Source: Xiashengella succiniciproducens
GTDB taxonomy: Bacteria; Bacteroidota; Bacteroidia; Bacteroidales; Marinilabiliaceae
Assembly: GCF_023674465.1 (NCBI RefSeq)
Contig: NZ_CP098400.1
Span: forward strand, 558,001-622,000
DNA length: 64,000 bases
Reading direction: 5' to 3'
Within the stretch, counting starts at the first letter, position 1; every line of letters starts with the position of its first letter. The notes under the pieces were generated by a model. It searched no databases and was not told where the DNA came from. It was given only the letters and a program-made list of their open reading frames with translations. Made by a program: the position numbers and the translations under genes. Shown here one piece after another: positions 8,926-17,877 of this stretch.

Positions 8926-10293
8926 CTACTCATTGGGGCTATCCGTTTCATCAAAGTCATCTTCGAAAATATCTCCTGCATTTCCTTCAGATAATGCGTT
9001 TTGTCCTGCTGCTGGGAGTTTTTCTATCTTCTTTAGTTTAGACATCATCATCCTGGTGCGGGTCCCGACAAGTGAATCCAGTTCCCTGTCTGCTTCATTC
9101 AGTTTTTTACGGGCCTTTTCAAGGACGTCACCAAACTTGGCAAACTCACCCTTGACAGCCGCAAGAACATTCCAAACCTCGCTACTTCGCTTTTGTATAG
9201 CAAGGGTCTTAAAGCCCATCTGCAAGGAGTTGAGCATAGCTGCCAGGGTCGTTGGACCTGTTACTATAACCTTATAATCTCTTTGCAGGGTCACAAGAAG
9301 ATCTTCCTGCCTAACAACCTCTGCATACAGACCTTCAACAGGCAGGAACATAATTCCAAAATCGGTAGTATGTGGCGGATCCAGGTATTTGTCCCTTATA
9401 TCTTTTGCACTTTTCTTGATTGCTGCCACCAGATTCTTTGTTTCTGCATCTATCATGGACTTATCACCACTTTCAAAAGCATTCTGCAGGCGTAGGTAGT
9501 CAGCTTGTGGGAATTTGGCATCGATAGGCAGATATACAGGGGTTCCACTGTCATCCCTGCCGGGTAGTTTGATAGCAAACTCAACAACTTCAGAAGCACC
9601 TTTCCTGGTGATTACATTTGCTTCATACTGTTCGCTGCTCATTATCTGCTCAAGGATGTTGCCAAGCTGAATCTCACCGAGCAGGCCGCGGGTTTTGACA
9701 TTTGAGAGAACATTCTTGAGATCACCTACGCCATTTGCAAGTACCTGCATTTCACCGAGACCTTTCTGAACTGCCTCGAGTCTTTCGCTAACTAGTTTGA
9801 AGGATTGCCCCAGTCGTTCTTCAAGTGTTTTGTGGAGTTTCTCATCAACAGTCTCCCTCATTTTCTCAAGTTTCTGTTCGGTTGCCTTGACAAGTTCGTC
9901 TTGCCGACGCGCCATATCATCGAATTTCTGCTTTTGCAGTTCGTTGAAGTCTCTTACATTATTTGTAAATGTTTCCTGAAACTGGTGCAGGCTTTTTGCA
10001 AGTTCTTCGCGGTTTTCGCGTGCTGCCTTCTGGGAACTGTCATTGATCTGTCCCAGTTTTTCGCCTAGACTCAGCGACATTCTTTCAAGTCCTTCAGCAA
10101 GTTCCCTGCGACTTTCACGCAGAGACTCACTGAGTTCCGTTCTGTTGGTCTTCAACTCATCCCGCAGCAGGAGTGAGATTTCATGAACAAAGGCATTATC
10201 TTTCTGTTTCCTTCCTTTGGAAAGCAGTATGAAATTGATCACAAGGTTGAGCACAGCAATCAGAACGAGTATAATAAGCAGGGTATTTTCCAT
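8926..10293 (-). CDS. rmuC: DNA recombination protein RmuC
   Basis: RmuC-family proteins limit recombination at inverted repeats; the biochemical activity is poorly known, though the core is nuclease-like. The 455 residues begin with a single N-terminal membrane segment (about 4-24), followed by a long coiled coil (40-185) and the conserved RmuC domain (about 195-400; includes RGLLGEIQLGNILEQI and the PIDAKFP motif). The tail is acidic. It is transcribed alone on the minus strand, divergent from the OmpA-like lipoprotein gene and convergent with oxyR. Confidence 0.93.
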   Translation of the reverse strand: MENTLLIILVLIAVLNLVINFILLSKGRKQKDNAFVHEISLLLRDELKTNRTELSESLRESRRELAEGLERMSLSLGEKLGQINDSSQKAARENREELAKSLHQFQETFTNNVRDFNELQKQKFDDMARRQDELVKATEQKLEKMRETVDEKLHKTLEERLGQSFKLVSERLEAVQKGLGEMQVLANGVGDLKNVLSNVKTRGLLGEIQLGNILEQIMSSEQYEANVITRKGASEVVEFAIKLPGRDDSGTPVYLPIDAKFPQADYLRLQNAFESGDKSMIDAETKNLVAAIKKSAKDIRDKYLDPPHTTDFGIMFLPVEGLYAEVVRQEDLLVTLQRDYKVIVTGPTTLAAMLNSLQMGFKTLAIQKRSSEVWNVLAAVKGEFAKFGDVLEKARKKLNEADRELDSLVGTRTRMMMSKLKKIEKLPAAGQNALSEGNAGDIFEDDFDETDSPNE

Positions 10294-10464
10294 GATTACA
10301 GTATTTGTCTACTCTTGTAAAGTTAGTGATCTTGTCCGATAAAACTAAACAAACCCATGAATTGGACATGGATGTTGTGGGATAAAAAATTGCTTTACGG
10401 AAAGTAATGTAGTAATTTTCGTTACAGACCTGATTTTTTAATAATCATAATTAAATATTTTACT

Positions 10465-11145
10465 ATGAAGTTATTACGTCGATTTGCATTGTTTGCAATG
10501 CTTGGAGCCGTTGTTCTTAGCGGTTGTAAGTCAATGACAGGAGCCCAGAAGGGTGCAATCATAGGCACAGTTGGTGGTGCTGCAGCCGGGGCTATAATCG
10601 GTCGTACAGCAGGCAATACTGCTGTCGGTACTGCAGTTGGTGCCACCGTTGGTGGTGTTACCGGTGCCATTATTGGTAACAAGATGGACAAACAAGCTGA
10701 GGAAATGAAAGCAAAGGTACCTGAAGCTACAGTGGAACGTGTGGGTGAAGGTATTATCGTTGAACTTCCCAACAGCATTCTGTTTGGTTTTGACAGCTCA
10801 ACCCTCTCAGCAGAAGCTAAGGCCAATCTGGATAAGATGATCACAGTGTTTAGTACTTATCCCGACACTGATATTGAGATTCAGGGTCATACTGACAATA
10901 CTGGTGCTGCTGCCTACAACCAGACCTTGTCTGAGAAAAGGGCGAAGGCTGTCTACGATTATCTGATTGCCAAGGGGGTAGCTCCTGCAAGACTTAAAGT
11001 TGTCGGTTACGGTCTGACCTCTCCTAAGTATCCAAATGATACTGAGGCCAATCGTGCATTAAACCGCAGGGTTGAATTCGTAATTACAGCAAATGAAAAG
11101 ATGCTTCAGGAAGCAGAAGCTGAAGCAGCCAGACAAGGTAAGTAA
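10465..11145 (+). CDS. OmpA-family lipoprotein with glycine-zipper domain
   Basis: A 226-residue outer-membrane lipoprotein that likely tethers the outer membrane to peptidoglycan. The signal peptide ends in the lipobox LSGC, with Cys21 as the acylation site. Residues 28-75 form a Gly/Ala-rich zipper of repeated GAIIG/AVGATVGG units, able to insert in a membrane. The OmpA C-terminal domain follows (about 100-212), with the peptidoglycan-binding pattern GHTDNTG and NQTLSEKRA. It resembles the YiaD/Pal-like group. A pseudogenised barrel gene follows after 48 bp, so they may have formed a unit. Confidence 0.92.
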   Translation: MKLLRRFALFAMLGAVVLSGCKSMTGAQKGAIIGTVGGAAAGAIIGRTAGNTAVGTAVGATVGGVTGAIIGNKMDKQAEEMKAKVPEATVERVGEGIIVELPNSILFGFDSSTLSAEAKANLDKMITVFSTYPDTDIEIQGHTDNTGAAAYNQTLSEKRAKAVYDYLIAKGVAPARLKVVGYGLTSPKYPNDTEANRALNRRVEFVITANEKMLQEAEAEAARQGK

Positions 11146-11193
11146 TTGACCTTGTAGTTCTATAACCCTTTTATTAATTAAACTATTATCACT

Positions 11194-11883
11194 ATGAAAA
11201 GAAAAGCTCTTTTGACATTAGCCGCCATTCTGGCGTTTGGTATTACTGCTGGTGCCTAGGGTCTTGGGGTCAATGCCGGAGTGAACTTCTTCAATCAAAC
11301 CATCAAGGCTGACGGAGAAAAGTTTGATGATGCCAAGATAAAGACTGGTTTCCAAATTGGAGTTGACTATGAAATCGGTATTGCGCCTGACTTCTATTTT
11401 GCGCCTGGAATGCTATACTCTTCCAAGGGTACTCAGGATGAAAGAGCAGAGGCGGGTGCAATAAAGTACAGGGTCAATTATCTTGAACTTCCCTTTAATG
11501 TGGTCTTTAAACCGGATCTTGGTAGTAGAAGCAAATTGATTTTAAGCGCCGGACCCTATGTTGCATATGCGATGAACGGCAAGGTAAAGGACGGATGGAA
11601 GAATACCCTTGATATACCGGGATTTGAGAATGTGATTCCCGATGTGGATTATATCGAGGTATTCACATCAAAGAGAGATATGAAGTTTGGTTCTCACAAC
11701 GAAGATGATCTGAGGCGTGTTGACCGAGGTCTTAATTTCGGATTAGGAGTCATGAATCCCAGGGGCTTCTTTGTAAAGGGAACTGCTCAGATTGGATTTA
11801 GGGATATAGGTCCTAAGAGAGATGATCACGATTTCACTGTTAGAAATAAAGGAATAAGCCTCTCTTTAGGTTATAGATTCTAA
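11194..11883 (+). pseudogene. Outer-membrane beta-barrel protein (PorT-like), interrupted by a nonsense codon
   Basis: The gene starts at ATG 11194 with a clear signal peptide (MKRKALLTLAAILAFGITAG). Codon 22 at 11257-11259 is TAG, exactly where a glutamine (CAG) after a signal cleavage site would be expected. The frame then stays open for 208 codons to 11883, with the alternating pattern of a small outer-membrane barrel (GVDYEIG, FYFAPGMLYSSKG, FNFGLGV) and a C-terminal aromatic residue. A restart at GTG 11281 would lack the signal peptide. The mutation looks recent because nothing else is degraded. Readthrough cannot be excluded. Confidence 0.82.
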
Positions 11884-11909
11884 TGGCAAAACCAACCTGT
11901 CCAAAAACT

Positions 11910-11945
11910 AAGGAGGCTAACACTCGGGTGTCAGCCTCCTTTATA
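11910..11945 (+). terminator. Bidirectional terminator between the barrel pseudogene and the SRPBCC gene
   Basis: A 14-bp stem with one mismatch (11910-11923 with 11928-11941, loop TCGG) sits between two converging genes. On the + strand it is followed by TTTATATTG. On the minus strand it lies just past the SRPBCC stop codon. Confidence 0.75.
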
Positions 11946-11948
11946 TTG

Positions 11949-12341
11949 TTAATCATCTATCTCAAGAAATTCCTTTATCGCTCCCAGGTAGTATTTTACC
12001 CATCCCTCGCAGATCTCGTCATACGCTTCTTCAGGTATGTTTGTATGAAAGAGGTCCACCTGAACTGTGCCTCCTTTAGGGAAGAACTTAATTGTAACAA
12101 CAGACTGTTCCTCCTGCTCACCAAAATACCATTCCTGGACTATCCTTTGTCCCGGTTCTATCTCAAGTATCTTGCCTGCAATATCTCCTTCCCACATTGA
12201 GAACTCCTCGCCGGCAACCTCTGGCATAACTGCTGGATAACCCGACCAGAGCTCGATAGTAAAGGGATTTGTAAAGGCTGCATAGACATCTTCTGCATCA
12301 GCCTTGATCTTTATGCGTGTTTTAAAATCTTTGACCGCCAT
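11949..12341 (-). CDS. SRPBCC (START/AHSA1-like) domain protein
   Basis: A 130-residue cytoplasmic protein of the SRPBCC ligand-binding superfamily. The order IKIKADAEDVYAAFTNP, then WSGYPAVMPEVAGEEFSMWEGDIAGK and the C-terminal helix GWVKYYLGAIKEFL matches AHSA1-type domains, a single helix-grip fold with a hydrophobic pocket; the ligand is unknown. I chose ATG 12341 because an upstream in-frame ATG at 12425 would place the N-terminus inside the neighbouring insertion sequence. The IS1182 end lies about 70 bp upstream of this start and may have altered its promoter. Confidence 0.85.
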   Translation of the reverse strand: MAVKDFKTRIKIKADAEDVYAAFTNPFTIELWSGYPAVMPEVAGEEFSMWEGDIAGKILEIEPGQRIVQEWYFGEQEEQSVVTIKFFPKGGTVQVDLFHTNIPEEAYDEICEGWVKYYLGAIKEFLEIDD

Positions 12342-12411
12342 AGTATGATTTGTAAAACTCAAAGGTAAGCATTCGTCGCTCAGGTGAAAAGTCTTTGATG
12401 AGGAAAATAAT

Positions 12412-14228
12412 AAGAGGTTGTCCAATTAAGGGCAACCTCTTTTTCAATTTAAGCAAGTTGATAAGAATAGATTTCGATTTTTAGATGAACATGTTTACGA
12501 AAATTCCATATTCCTTTTTGGATTTTTGCATATAGGGGTTCAAACAAGAAGAAAATTGCATTTTGGAGTACTGTTTTTGAAACACACGCACCTTTGCCTA
12601 TGATTTTTCTTAAGTTATGAGCAATAGCTATCAGGCCAAACTCGATTTCAACTTTCTTAAGGCCTTTCAGTGTAAATCTGGTGAACTTGTTGTTGTGTTT
12701 TATTTGTCCAAACACTGCTTCCGGTTCTATTGGGCGTCTACTTCTGTGATATAGGCCCTGTTCACTTAATAGCTGTTCCCTGGCCTTCTTTTTTAGGATC
12801 CTTAACCTGTGATTGATCTCTATTATTCGATTACCGGTAGCTTGAAAACAAAGTCCGCGCAACGGGCATCCAGTACAGTTTTGCGCTTGATAACGTGTCA
12901 CCTTTGATACATACCCATTCTCAGAAGTCACTTTTCTTTCACCTTTATTGGTCATATGCTGTCCCATCGGGCATACATAATAATCTTCATGTTCGTTGTA
13001 ATATAGGTTTTGGCTTAGAAATGCATTCTTTTTAAATGCTCTTTTCTGTTCTTTGTGGAAGTAGTTGTACTTGACAAAGTACTCTATATTATTTGCTTCC
13101 AGGTATTCATAATTCTCCTCGCTTCCGTAGCCGGCGTCTGCAACGACCGTAGAGCTATGACTTCCATATTGGTTTTTAAATCCCTCCAGATGACACTTTA
13201 ATGTTCTTGTATCACCTGGGGTTTGATGGATACTGTAATGGGTAATAATCTGGTTCTCTGTACTAATCTGAGGATTATAAGCTGGTTTCAGCTGCCCATT
13301 CTTCATATGATCTTCTTTCATTCGCATGAAAGTAGCATCCTCGTCAGTCTTGCTAAAACTGTTGCGATCACCCAGAGTGTCAAGTTGCTTCTCGTATTTC
13401 TCCAACCGTGGCAGATGTTCCTCCTGTAATTGCTTTAGTTGCTTAGATGTGGACTTATTTGTATCCTTAAGCCTGGTGTTAAGCTCAGCTATTTTGCTTT
13501 TTAATAAATCTGAGTCTATTGATTGGGGCAAATCTTCTTTGTTGAGAGTTTTTGAGTCCTCTTTAATTTGACTATCAATATCTTTAAGAATACTCCTTAT
13601 CCTTTCTTCCAGTTTTGCTTTGTTTTTCTCAACTGTGCCTCGCCATACAAAGGTGTACCTGTTTGAGGTAGCTTCTATTTTTGTTCCATCAACATACTGT
13701 ACCTGAAGACTCACAAACCCCATACCATGCAGTAATCTAACTACTTCTGCAAAGATGGTCTTAATTTCTCCCTGCAAACGGGTACTCCTAAAATAATTGA
13801 TTGTTCTAAAGTCTGGAACACAGCCCTTTGATAACCAGATAAAATGAATATTCTCTTGTAAAGCCTTTTCAATCTTTCTGCACGAAAATATGTTGTTTAA
13901 ATAACTGTAGAACAGTATTTTAACCATCATTCTTGGATGAAAACTGCTAGCACCACCACCTTTGTATTTATTTAGTATAGAAGAGATATCCAGTTGATCT
14001 ACAACCTTATCAACCAGACGAACTGGATGGTCTGCTGGTATGCGATCCAAGAGGTTTTCAGGGAATAACTGAGCTTGATTGTTTGGAAGCTCTTTGAAAA
14101 CAACTTTTTTCATTATGGATTGATTTATAGCATTAATATACTATATATCAATTATATAACCAACTTTTTCGAGAAAAAAATCAAACAAAAAAAGAGACTG
14201 CCTAATCTTTTTAGACAGCCTCTTTGCC
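12412..14228 (-). mobile_element. IS1182-family insertion sequence, copy 2 (intact)
   Basis: Base-for-base this is the same length as copy 1 at 4198-6014 (constant offset of 8214 bp) with about nine substitutions between them. It carries an uninterrupted transposase. Both ends hold the terminator-like hairpins described for copy 1. The two copies point the same way and bracket 6.4 kb containing grpE, dnaJ and oxyR. The right end lies 17 bp from the stop of the GH43 gene. Confidence 0.92.
12449..14113 (-). CDS. IS1182-family transposase
   Basis: A complete 554-residue transposase. The N-terminal part is DUF772-like (1-110; [26 protein letters not shown]). The DDE core shows Asp in [11 protein letters not shown], Asp in [13 protein letters not shown], and Glu in [17 protein letters not shown] coiled, charged stretch (165-250) and a Cys cluster ([10 protein letters not shown]) lie in between, as usual for this family. 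Codon 240 is TAC (Tyr), the codon mutated to a stop in copy 1. It is probably the only functional source of this transposase in the window. Confidence 0.94.
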   Translation of the reverse strand: MKKVVFKELPNNQAQLFPENLLDRIPADHPVRLVDKVVDQLDISSILNKYKGGGASSFHPRMMVKILFYSYLNNIFSCRKIEKALQENIHFIWLSKGCVPDFRTINYFRSTRLQGEIKTIFAEVVRLLHGMGFVSLQVQYVDGTKIEATSNRYTFVWRGTVEKNKAKLEERIRSILKDIDSQIKEDSKTLNKEDLPQSIDSDLLKSKIAELNTRLKDTNKSTSKQLKQLQEEHLPRLEKYEKQLDTLGDRNSFSKTDEDATFMRMKEDHMKNGQLKPAYNPQISTENQIITHYSIHQTPGDTRTLKCHLEGFKNQYGSHSSTVVADAGYGSEENYEYLEANNIEYFVKYNYFHKEQKRAFKKNAFLSQNLYYNEHEDYYVCPMGQHMTNKGERKVTSENGYVSKVTRYQAQNCTGCPLRGLCFQATGNRIIEINHRLRILKKKAREQLLSEQGLYHRSRRPIEPEAVFGQIKHNNKFTRFTLKGLKKVEIEFGLIAIAHNLRKIIGKGACVSKTVLQNAIFFLFEPLYAKIQKGIWNFRKHVHLKIEIYSYQLA

Positions 14229-14245
14229 TTTGAGCCATGAGTTAA

Positions 14246-15217
14246 CTACTTCTTATCGTAGTTTACTGTTATTGTTTCAATTGAACCATCAGGCAGGTGC
14301 TTCAGGTCAGCGTATCTTACACTTCTGAGTGGTGTTACACCTGAAACTTCAACATCGTGGAAGAACAGGTACCAGTTGCCCTTGAACTGAACCACAGAGT
14401 GGTGAGTAGTCCACCCGGATACCGGATTGAGCAATACACCCCTGTATGTGAATGGTCCGTATGGGTTATCACCTGTTGCATAGCACAGTTTGTGAGTGTC
14501 ACCTGTTGAATAAGTGAAGTAATATACACCATTGTGCTTGTGCATCCATGATGCTTCGAAGAATCGACGGTGGTTGTCACCTTGAAGCAGGGGCTTGCCA
14601 TTTTCGTCGAGGATAACTACATCCTTTCCTTCTTCTGCGAATTCGAGCATGTCGTCACGCAGTCTGGCTATCTTGGCGCAGAGAGCAGGTTCATTATCCT
14701 TAGGCAGCGCAATTACTTCCTGAGCCAGGTTGTTGCGATACCTTTGAAGTTGACCACCCCAGATACCACCCCAGTACATATAGTAAGTACCGTCATCATC
14801 CTTGAAGACACAGGGGTCGATAGAGTAGCTGCCCATCATCGGTGCAGGCTGCGGAATAAACGGACCTTCGGGACGGTCAGCTATTGCTACTCCAATCCTG
14901 AAAATATCGGTCTTATCCTTTGCAGGGAAGTACATATAATACTTACCATCCTTGAATGCTACGTCGTTGTCCCACAACTGACGTCTGGCCCATTTAACAT
15001 CCTTAATATCAAGGATTACACCATGGTCAACCGCCTTCCCGTCTATTTCGGAAAGTGATAACACATGATAATCCATCATATCGAAGTGTGAACCAAGGTC
15101 ATCTTCGGGCACACCGGTGTCTACGTCATGAGATACGTAGACATAGATCTTCCCTTCAAACACATGTGCTGCGGCATCAGCAGTATACACATCTCTCGTC
15201 AAATGATCTCTAACCAT
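14246..15217 (-). CDS. Glycoside hydrolase family 43 protein
   Basis: A 323-residue five-bladed beta-propeller enzyme of GH43, a family of beta-xylosidases and alpha-L-arabinofuranosidases. The three catalytic carboxylates can be placed: Asp14 (TADAAAH, base), Asp134 (SIDPCVF, pKa modulator) and Glu221 (FFEASWMHK, acid). There is no signal peptide, so it should act in the cytoplasm on short oligosaccharides. The GPH sugar symporter gene lies 79 bp upstream on the same strand, which supports import and hydrolysis of pentose oligomers as one unit. Substrate is inferred, not proven. Its stop is only 17 bp from an insertion sequence, whose end hairpin may serve as terminator. Confidence 0.88.
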   Translation of the reverse strand: MVRDHLTRDVYTADAAAHVFEGKIYVYVSHDVDTGVPEDDLGSHFDMMDYHVLSLSEIDGKAVDHGVILDIKDVKWARRQLWDNDVAFKDGKYYMYFPAKDKTDIFRIGVAIADRPEGPFIPQPAPMMGSYSIDPCVFKDDDGTYYMYWGGIWGGQLQRYRNNLAQEVIALPKDNEPALCAKIARLRDDMLEFAEEGKDVVILDENGKPLLQGDNHRRFFEASWMHKHNGVYYFTYSTGDTHKLCYATGDNPYGPFTYRGVLLNPVSGWTTHHSVVQFKGNWYLFFHDVEVSGVTPLRSVRYADLKHLPDGSIETITVNYDKK

Positions 15218-15260
15218 GATAGTCGCGTTTTACAGTTAATAATATGCTGAAGCGCTGCTT

Positions 15261-15288
15261 GCATAGCGATGCCGTAGCATCGCTATGC
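15261..15288 (-). other. Intercistronic perfect hairpin between the GPH symporter and GH43 genes
   Basis: A perfect 12-bp inverted repeat (GCATAGCGATGC with GCATCGCTATGC) with a 4-nt loop. No T run follows on either strand, so it is not a standard terminator. It could be an RNA processing or stability element that sets different levels of the two proteins, or a remnant of a small repeat family. Confidence 0.6.
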
Positions 15289-15296
15289 GAACAGCC

Positions 15297-16769
15297 TTAT
15301 TGGTTGTTAGCTCTTCTGGCACTTAGTTCTTTTTCCAGCATTACTTCAGTCTTCTTATCTATTTCATAGAAGAACAGAGCAATGATAGAAACCAGGAAGG
15401 TAAGTCCCGGATAGATACTCATACACATCAGAACTCCCTGAATTGCTTTGTCGCTTTGAACTGCAAGTTCGGGATTATAGTTGTACAGTGACAGGATACC
15501 TGCTACCAGGGAACCACCAATTGCAAGACCTGCCTTCAAACCGAAGAGCATAGCTGAGAATACGATAGCTGTTGCCCTACGATTGTTCTTCCATTCTGAG
15601 TAGTCGGCCACATCAGCAACCATTGCCCAAAGCAGAGGAATTGTAAGACCATAGAAGAATCCGTGAACGATTTGCAGAATAAATACTGCGGCTACATTTT
15701 CCTTACCAACGAAGAAGAAACTAGCCTGCGCAGCTGCTGCAAGAGTGATTGCAAACAGGAAGAGGGCTCTCTTTCCGTATTTGTCAGCAAGAGGCTTAGA
15801 AATTGCAATGGCGATAATCATCATAATGATACCGGAAGCGTTGAAAAGGCTGAATGCTGATGAAGCAGCATCTTCTGGCCATTCGAATCCGCTCATACCC
15901 ATGCCGATAAGCATATTATTAAGACCATTGATAAAGTCGTTAAAGCCTATATTGGTCAGGAAGGCAGCCAATGCTACATTATCAACATAGTTTTCAAAAT
16001 AGTAGATATAGATACCTCCTTTTAGCGCAAGAGTAATGAAGATAAATACAGTAGCGATTAGTATCATTATCCATGGCTTGTTCTTGGTAAGGTCAAGAAG
16101 GTCTTGCTTAACGCTGGTCTTCTGTTCCTTGGGAGGAAGAATACGCTCCTTGGTTGTTAGGAAGGTGATGATAAAGAAGATGGTTCCAACAATTGCAAAT
16201 GCCAGCATCACCTTTTCAAAACCGGCAGCCTTATCACCATCACCAAGTATAAGTACAAGTGGTAACAGTACAGACTGAACGATAAACTGAGCAAGTGTAA
16301 CTGCTACGAAGCGGTATGAAGAAATACTGTTACGTTCCTTCATGTCACCTGTCAATACTCCACTAAGTGAAGAATAAGGAAGGTTGTTGGCTGCGTAAAT
16401 CAAAACCAAAAGAATGTAGGTGCAAAGCGCATAGATTATCTTTCCTGTTGGTCCGAAACCGGGTGTGCTGAAAGCAAGGATTGAGAATACACCAAATGGT
16501 ATAGAAGTCCACAGGATCCATGGCCTGAACTTACCCCAACGGGTGTTGGTTCTGTCGGCTATAATACCCATAATCGGGGTAGAAAATGCTCCAACCATAC
16601 CGCCGGCAAAAATAATGGCTGAAGCTGCGTTTGCCGGAATCTTATACACGTCTGTGTAAAAGTAGGCAAGGAAAGTCATCAGGGTCTGAAAGATCAGGTT
16701 GGCTGAAAAGTCGCCTAAGCTGTAACCCACTTTCTCCAAAACGGAGATCTTTTGTGTCTTGTTACTCAT
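15297..16769 (-). CDS. GPH-family (MFS) sugar:cation symporter
   Basis: A 490-residue inner-membrane transporter of the glycoside-pentoside-hexuronide family. It begins SVLEKVGYSLGDFSANLIFQT, the usual start of this group, and has about twelve hydrophobic segments, the conserved loop GIIADRTNTRWGKFRPW between TM2 and TM3, and a second-half counterpart at KPLADKYGKR. It likely imports a xyloside or arabinoside with Na+ or H+. It is the first gene of a two-gene unit with the downstream GH43 gene. A TATCTTTG box at 16944-16951 probably starts its transcript about 170 bp upstream. Confidence 0.9.
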   Translation of the reverse strand: MSNKTQKISVLEKVGYSLGDFSANLIFQTLMTFLAYFYTDVYKIPANAASAIIFAGGMVGAFSTPIMGIIADRTNTRWGKFRPWILWTSIPFGVFSILAFSTPGFGPTGKIIYALCTYILLVLIYAANNLPYSSLSGVLTGDMKERNSISSYRFVAVTLAQFIVQSVLLPLVLILGDGDKAAGFEKVMLAFAIVGTIFFIITFLTTKERILPPKEQKTSVKQDLLDLTKNKPWIMILIATVFIFITLALKGGIYIYYFENYVDNVALAAFLTNIGFNDFINGLNNMLIGMGMSGFEWPEDAASSAFSLFNASGIIMMIIAIAISKPLADKYGKRALFLFAITLAAAAQASFFFVGKENVAAVFILQIVHGFFYGLTIPLLWAMVADVADYSEWKNNRRATAIVFSAMLFGLKAGLAIGGSLVAGILSLYNYNPELAVQSDKAIQGVLMCMSIYPGLTFLVSIIALFFYEIDKKTEVMLEKELSARRANNQ

Positions 16770-16943
16770 GCTTTGAGAATTTAATGTTACTTATTCCAAT
16801 TAAGTCATTGATGTTTTTACTATCTCTTAAAACTTGGTTAAAAAATGCACTCTTCTGTCAAACAGCATTTAAGATGCAGGATAGTACAGGAAAGTACAGC
16901 TAACCATCTGTTTTACACTATAAACGGGTTATAGCGCTTATAG

Positions 16944-16951
16944 CAAAGATA
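16944..16951 (-). promoter_or_regulatory. Probable -7 box for the GPH-GH43 unit
   Basis: TATCTTTG on the minus strand fits TAnnTTTG exactly. A clear TTTG at the right distance upstream is absent. Transcription would start near 16940, giving a leader of about 170 nt. The repeated CTATAA just downstream would overlap the start and could bind a sugar-responsive regulator (inference). Confidence 0.5.
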
Positions 16952-17067
16952 CTAAAACATCTTTCAATATCTTAATGATGCCCTGTTTTTGAATAAAAAA
17001 TTGTTAAAGCACAGACAGGTTTGAATTTAAACTATGGTTGTCCGGTATGTTAGACTCCATTTTGCAT

Positions 17068-17113
17068 AAAAAAACCTGATTCAGCATTGGTGAAAATGTC
17101 AATGCTGATCAGG
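17068..17113 (-). terminator. Terminator after hisIE
   Basis: A 14-bp stem with one bulged base (17100-17113 with 17075-17089) is followed on the minus strand by seven T. It lies 30 bp past the hisIE stop and should end the his transcript. Confidence 0.85.
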
Positions 17114-17143
17114 TCAATGGAAAACAGGGAAAGGGCTGCTTGT

Positions 17144-17746
17144 TCAGCCCTTGTGTCTTCTTTTCAATTCACGGGCAAGGTCTTCTATCCTGTAACCCTT
17201 GTGTGTAAGTAGTACGATAAGGTGATAGAGCAAGTCGGCTCCCTCGTAGATAAAGTTTTCATCATCATTTGCCATTGCTCCAATAATGGTTTCAACGGCT
17301 TCTTCACCAACTTTCTGGGCAATCTTGCGGGTCCCTTCCAAAAACAGTGAGGTGGTATAGGACTTTTCGGGCATCTCGGCCTTGCGTTTGTCGATAAAGT
17401 CCTGCAATTCCTTTAGAAAGCTTATGTCGTCGGGGCTGTTGGCCTCATTCCAGCAGGTATCTGCACCTGTATGGCAGGTCGGACCCTGAGGTTTGGCCTT
17501 TATCAGAAGTGTATCCTTATCGCAGTCGACTGCCGCCGATACTACCTCAAGGAAGTTGCCCGACTCTTCGCCTTTGGTCCACAGTTTTTTGCGCGAACGG
17601 CTGTAGAAGGTAACCCTTCCTTCTTTCAGTGTCTTATCAAAGGCTTCTGCATTCATGTAGCCCAGCATTAGCACCTTGTTTGTGTTGCTGTCCTGAATAA
17701 TAGCAGGAACCAGTCCGTCTGCGGTTTTTGAAAAATCTATTTCCAT
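17144..17746 (-). CDS. hisIE: Bifunctional phosphoribosyl-AMP cyclohydrolase / phosphoribosyl-ATP pyrophosphatase
   Basis: It catalyses steps 2 and 3 of histidine synthesis: removal of pyrophosphate from PR-ATP (HisE part) and opening of the adenine ring of PR-AMP (HisI part). In 200 residues the HisI domain comes first (1-105) with the conserved TFYSRSRKKLWTKGEESGN and the metal-binding QGPTCHTGADTCW; the HisE domain follows (112-198) with KVGEEAVETIIGA and DLLYHLIVLL. It is the last gene of the his run, 131 bp behind hisF, and is followed by a strong terminator. Confidence 0.96.
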   Translation of the reverse strand: MEIDFSKTADGLVPAIIQDSNTNKVLMLGYMNAEAFDKTLKEGRVTFYSRSRKKLWTKGEESGNFLEVVSAAVDCDKDTLLIKAKPQGPTCHTGADTCWNEANSPDDISFLKELQDFIDKRKAEMPEKSYTTSLFLEGTRKIAQKVGEEAVETIIGAMANDDENFIYEGADLLYHLIVLLTHKGYRIEDLARELKRRHKG

Positions 17747-17877
17747 CTCTTATCTGTTTTCAATCCGGAGTCTGTCTCATACCCGGACCTGTTTGATTTT
17801 AGTTGTGCTTGCTAGCGTTGTTGTCTCTTTTTGTAGAAAACTGCACTGCTCAGATTTCTAATGATGCCTGAGCATAC

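Larger units (their letters stand above)
16770..17143. other. Intergenic region: symporter promoter and hisIE terminator
   Basis: This 374-bp stretch separates two minus-strand genes. It holds a promoter box for the symporter gene (16944-16951) and the hisIE terminator (17068-17113). I saw no convincing small gene. Near the promoter the minus strand reads CTATAA twice, 3 bp apart, where an operator might lie. Confidence 0.6.

Noticed and set aside
11281-11883. A separate gene starting at GTG 11281
   Set aside because: It lacks a signal peptide although the protein is an outer-membrane barrel; the true start with signal peptide is in frame upstream at 11194, cut off by TAG.
4198-14228. A composite transposon made by the two IS1182 copies
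   Set aside because: The enclosed genes are core chromosomal genes in an order expected for the phylum, so the copies more likely inserted separately. No target duplication flanks the whole segment that I can see.
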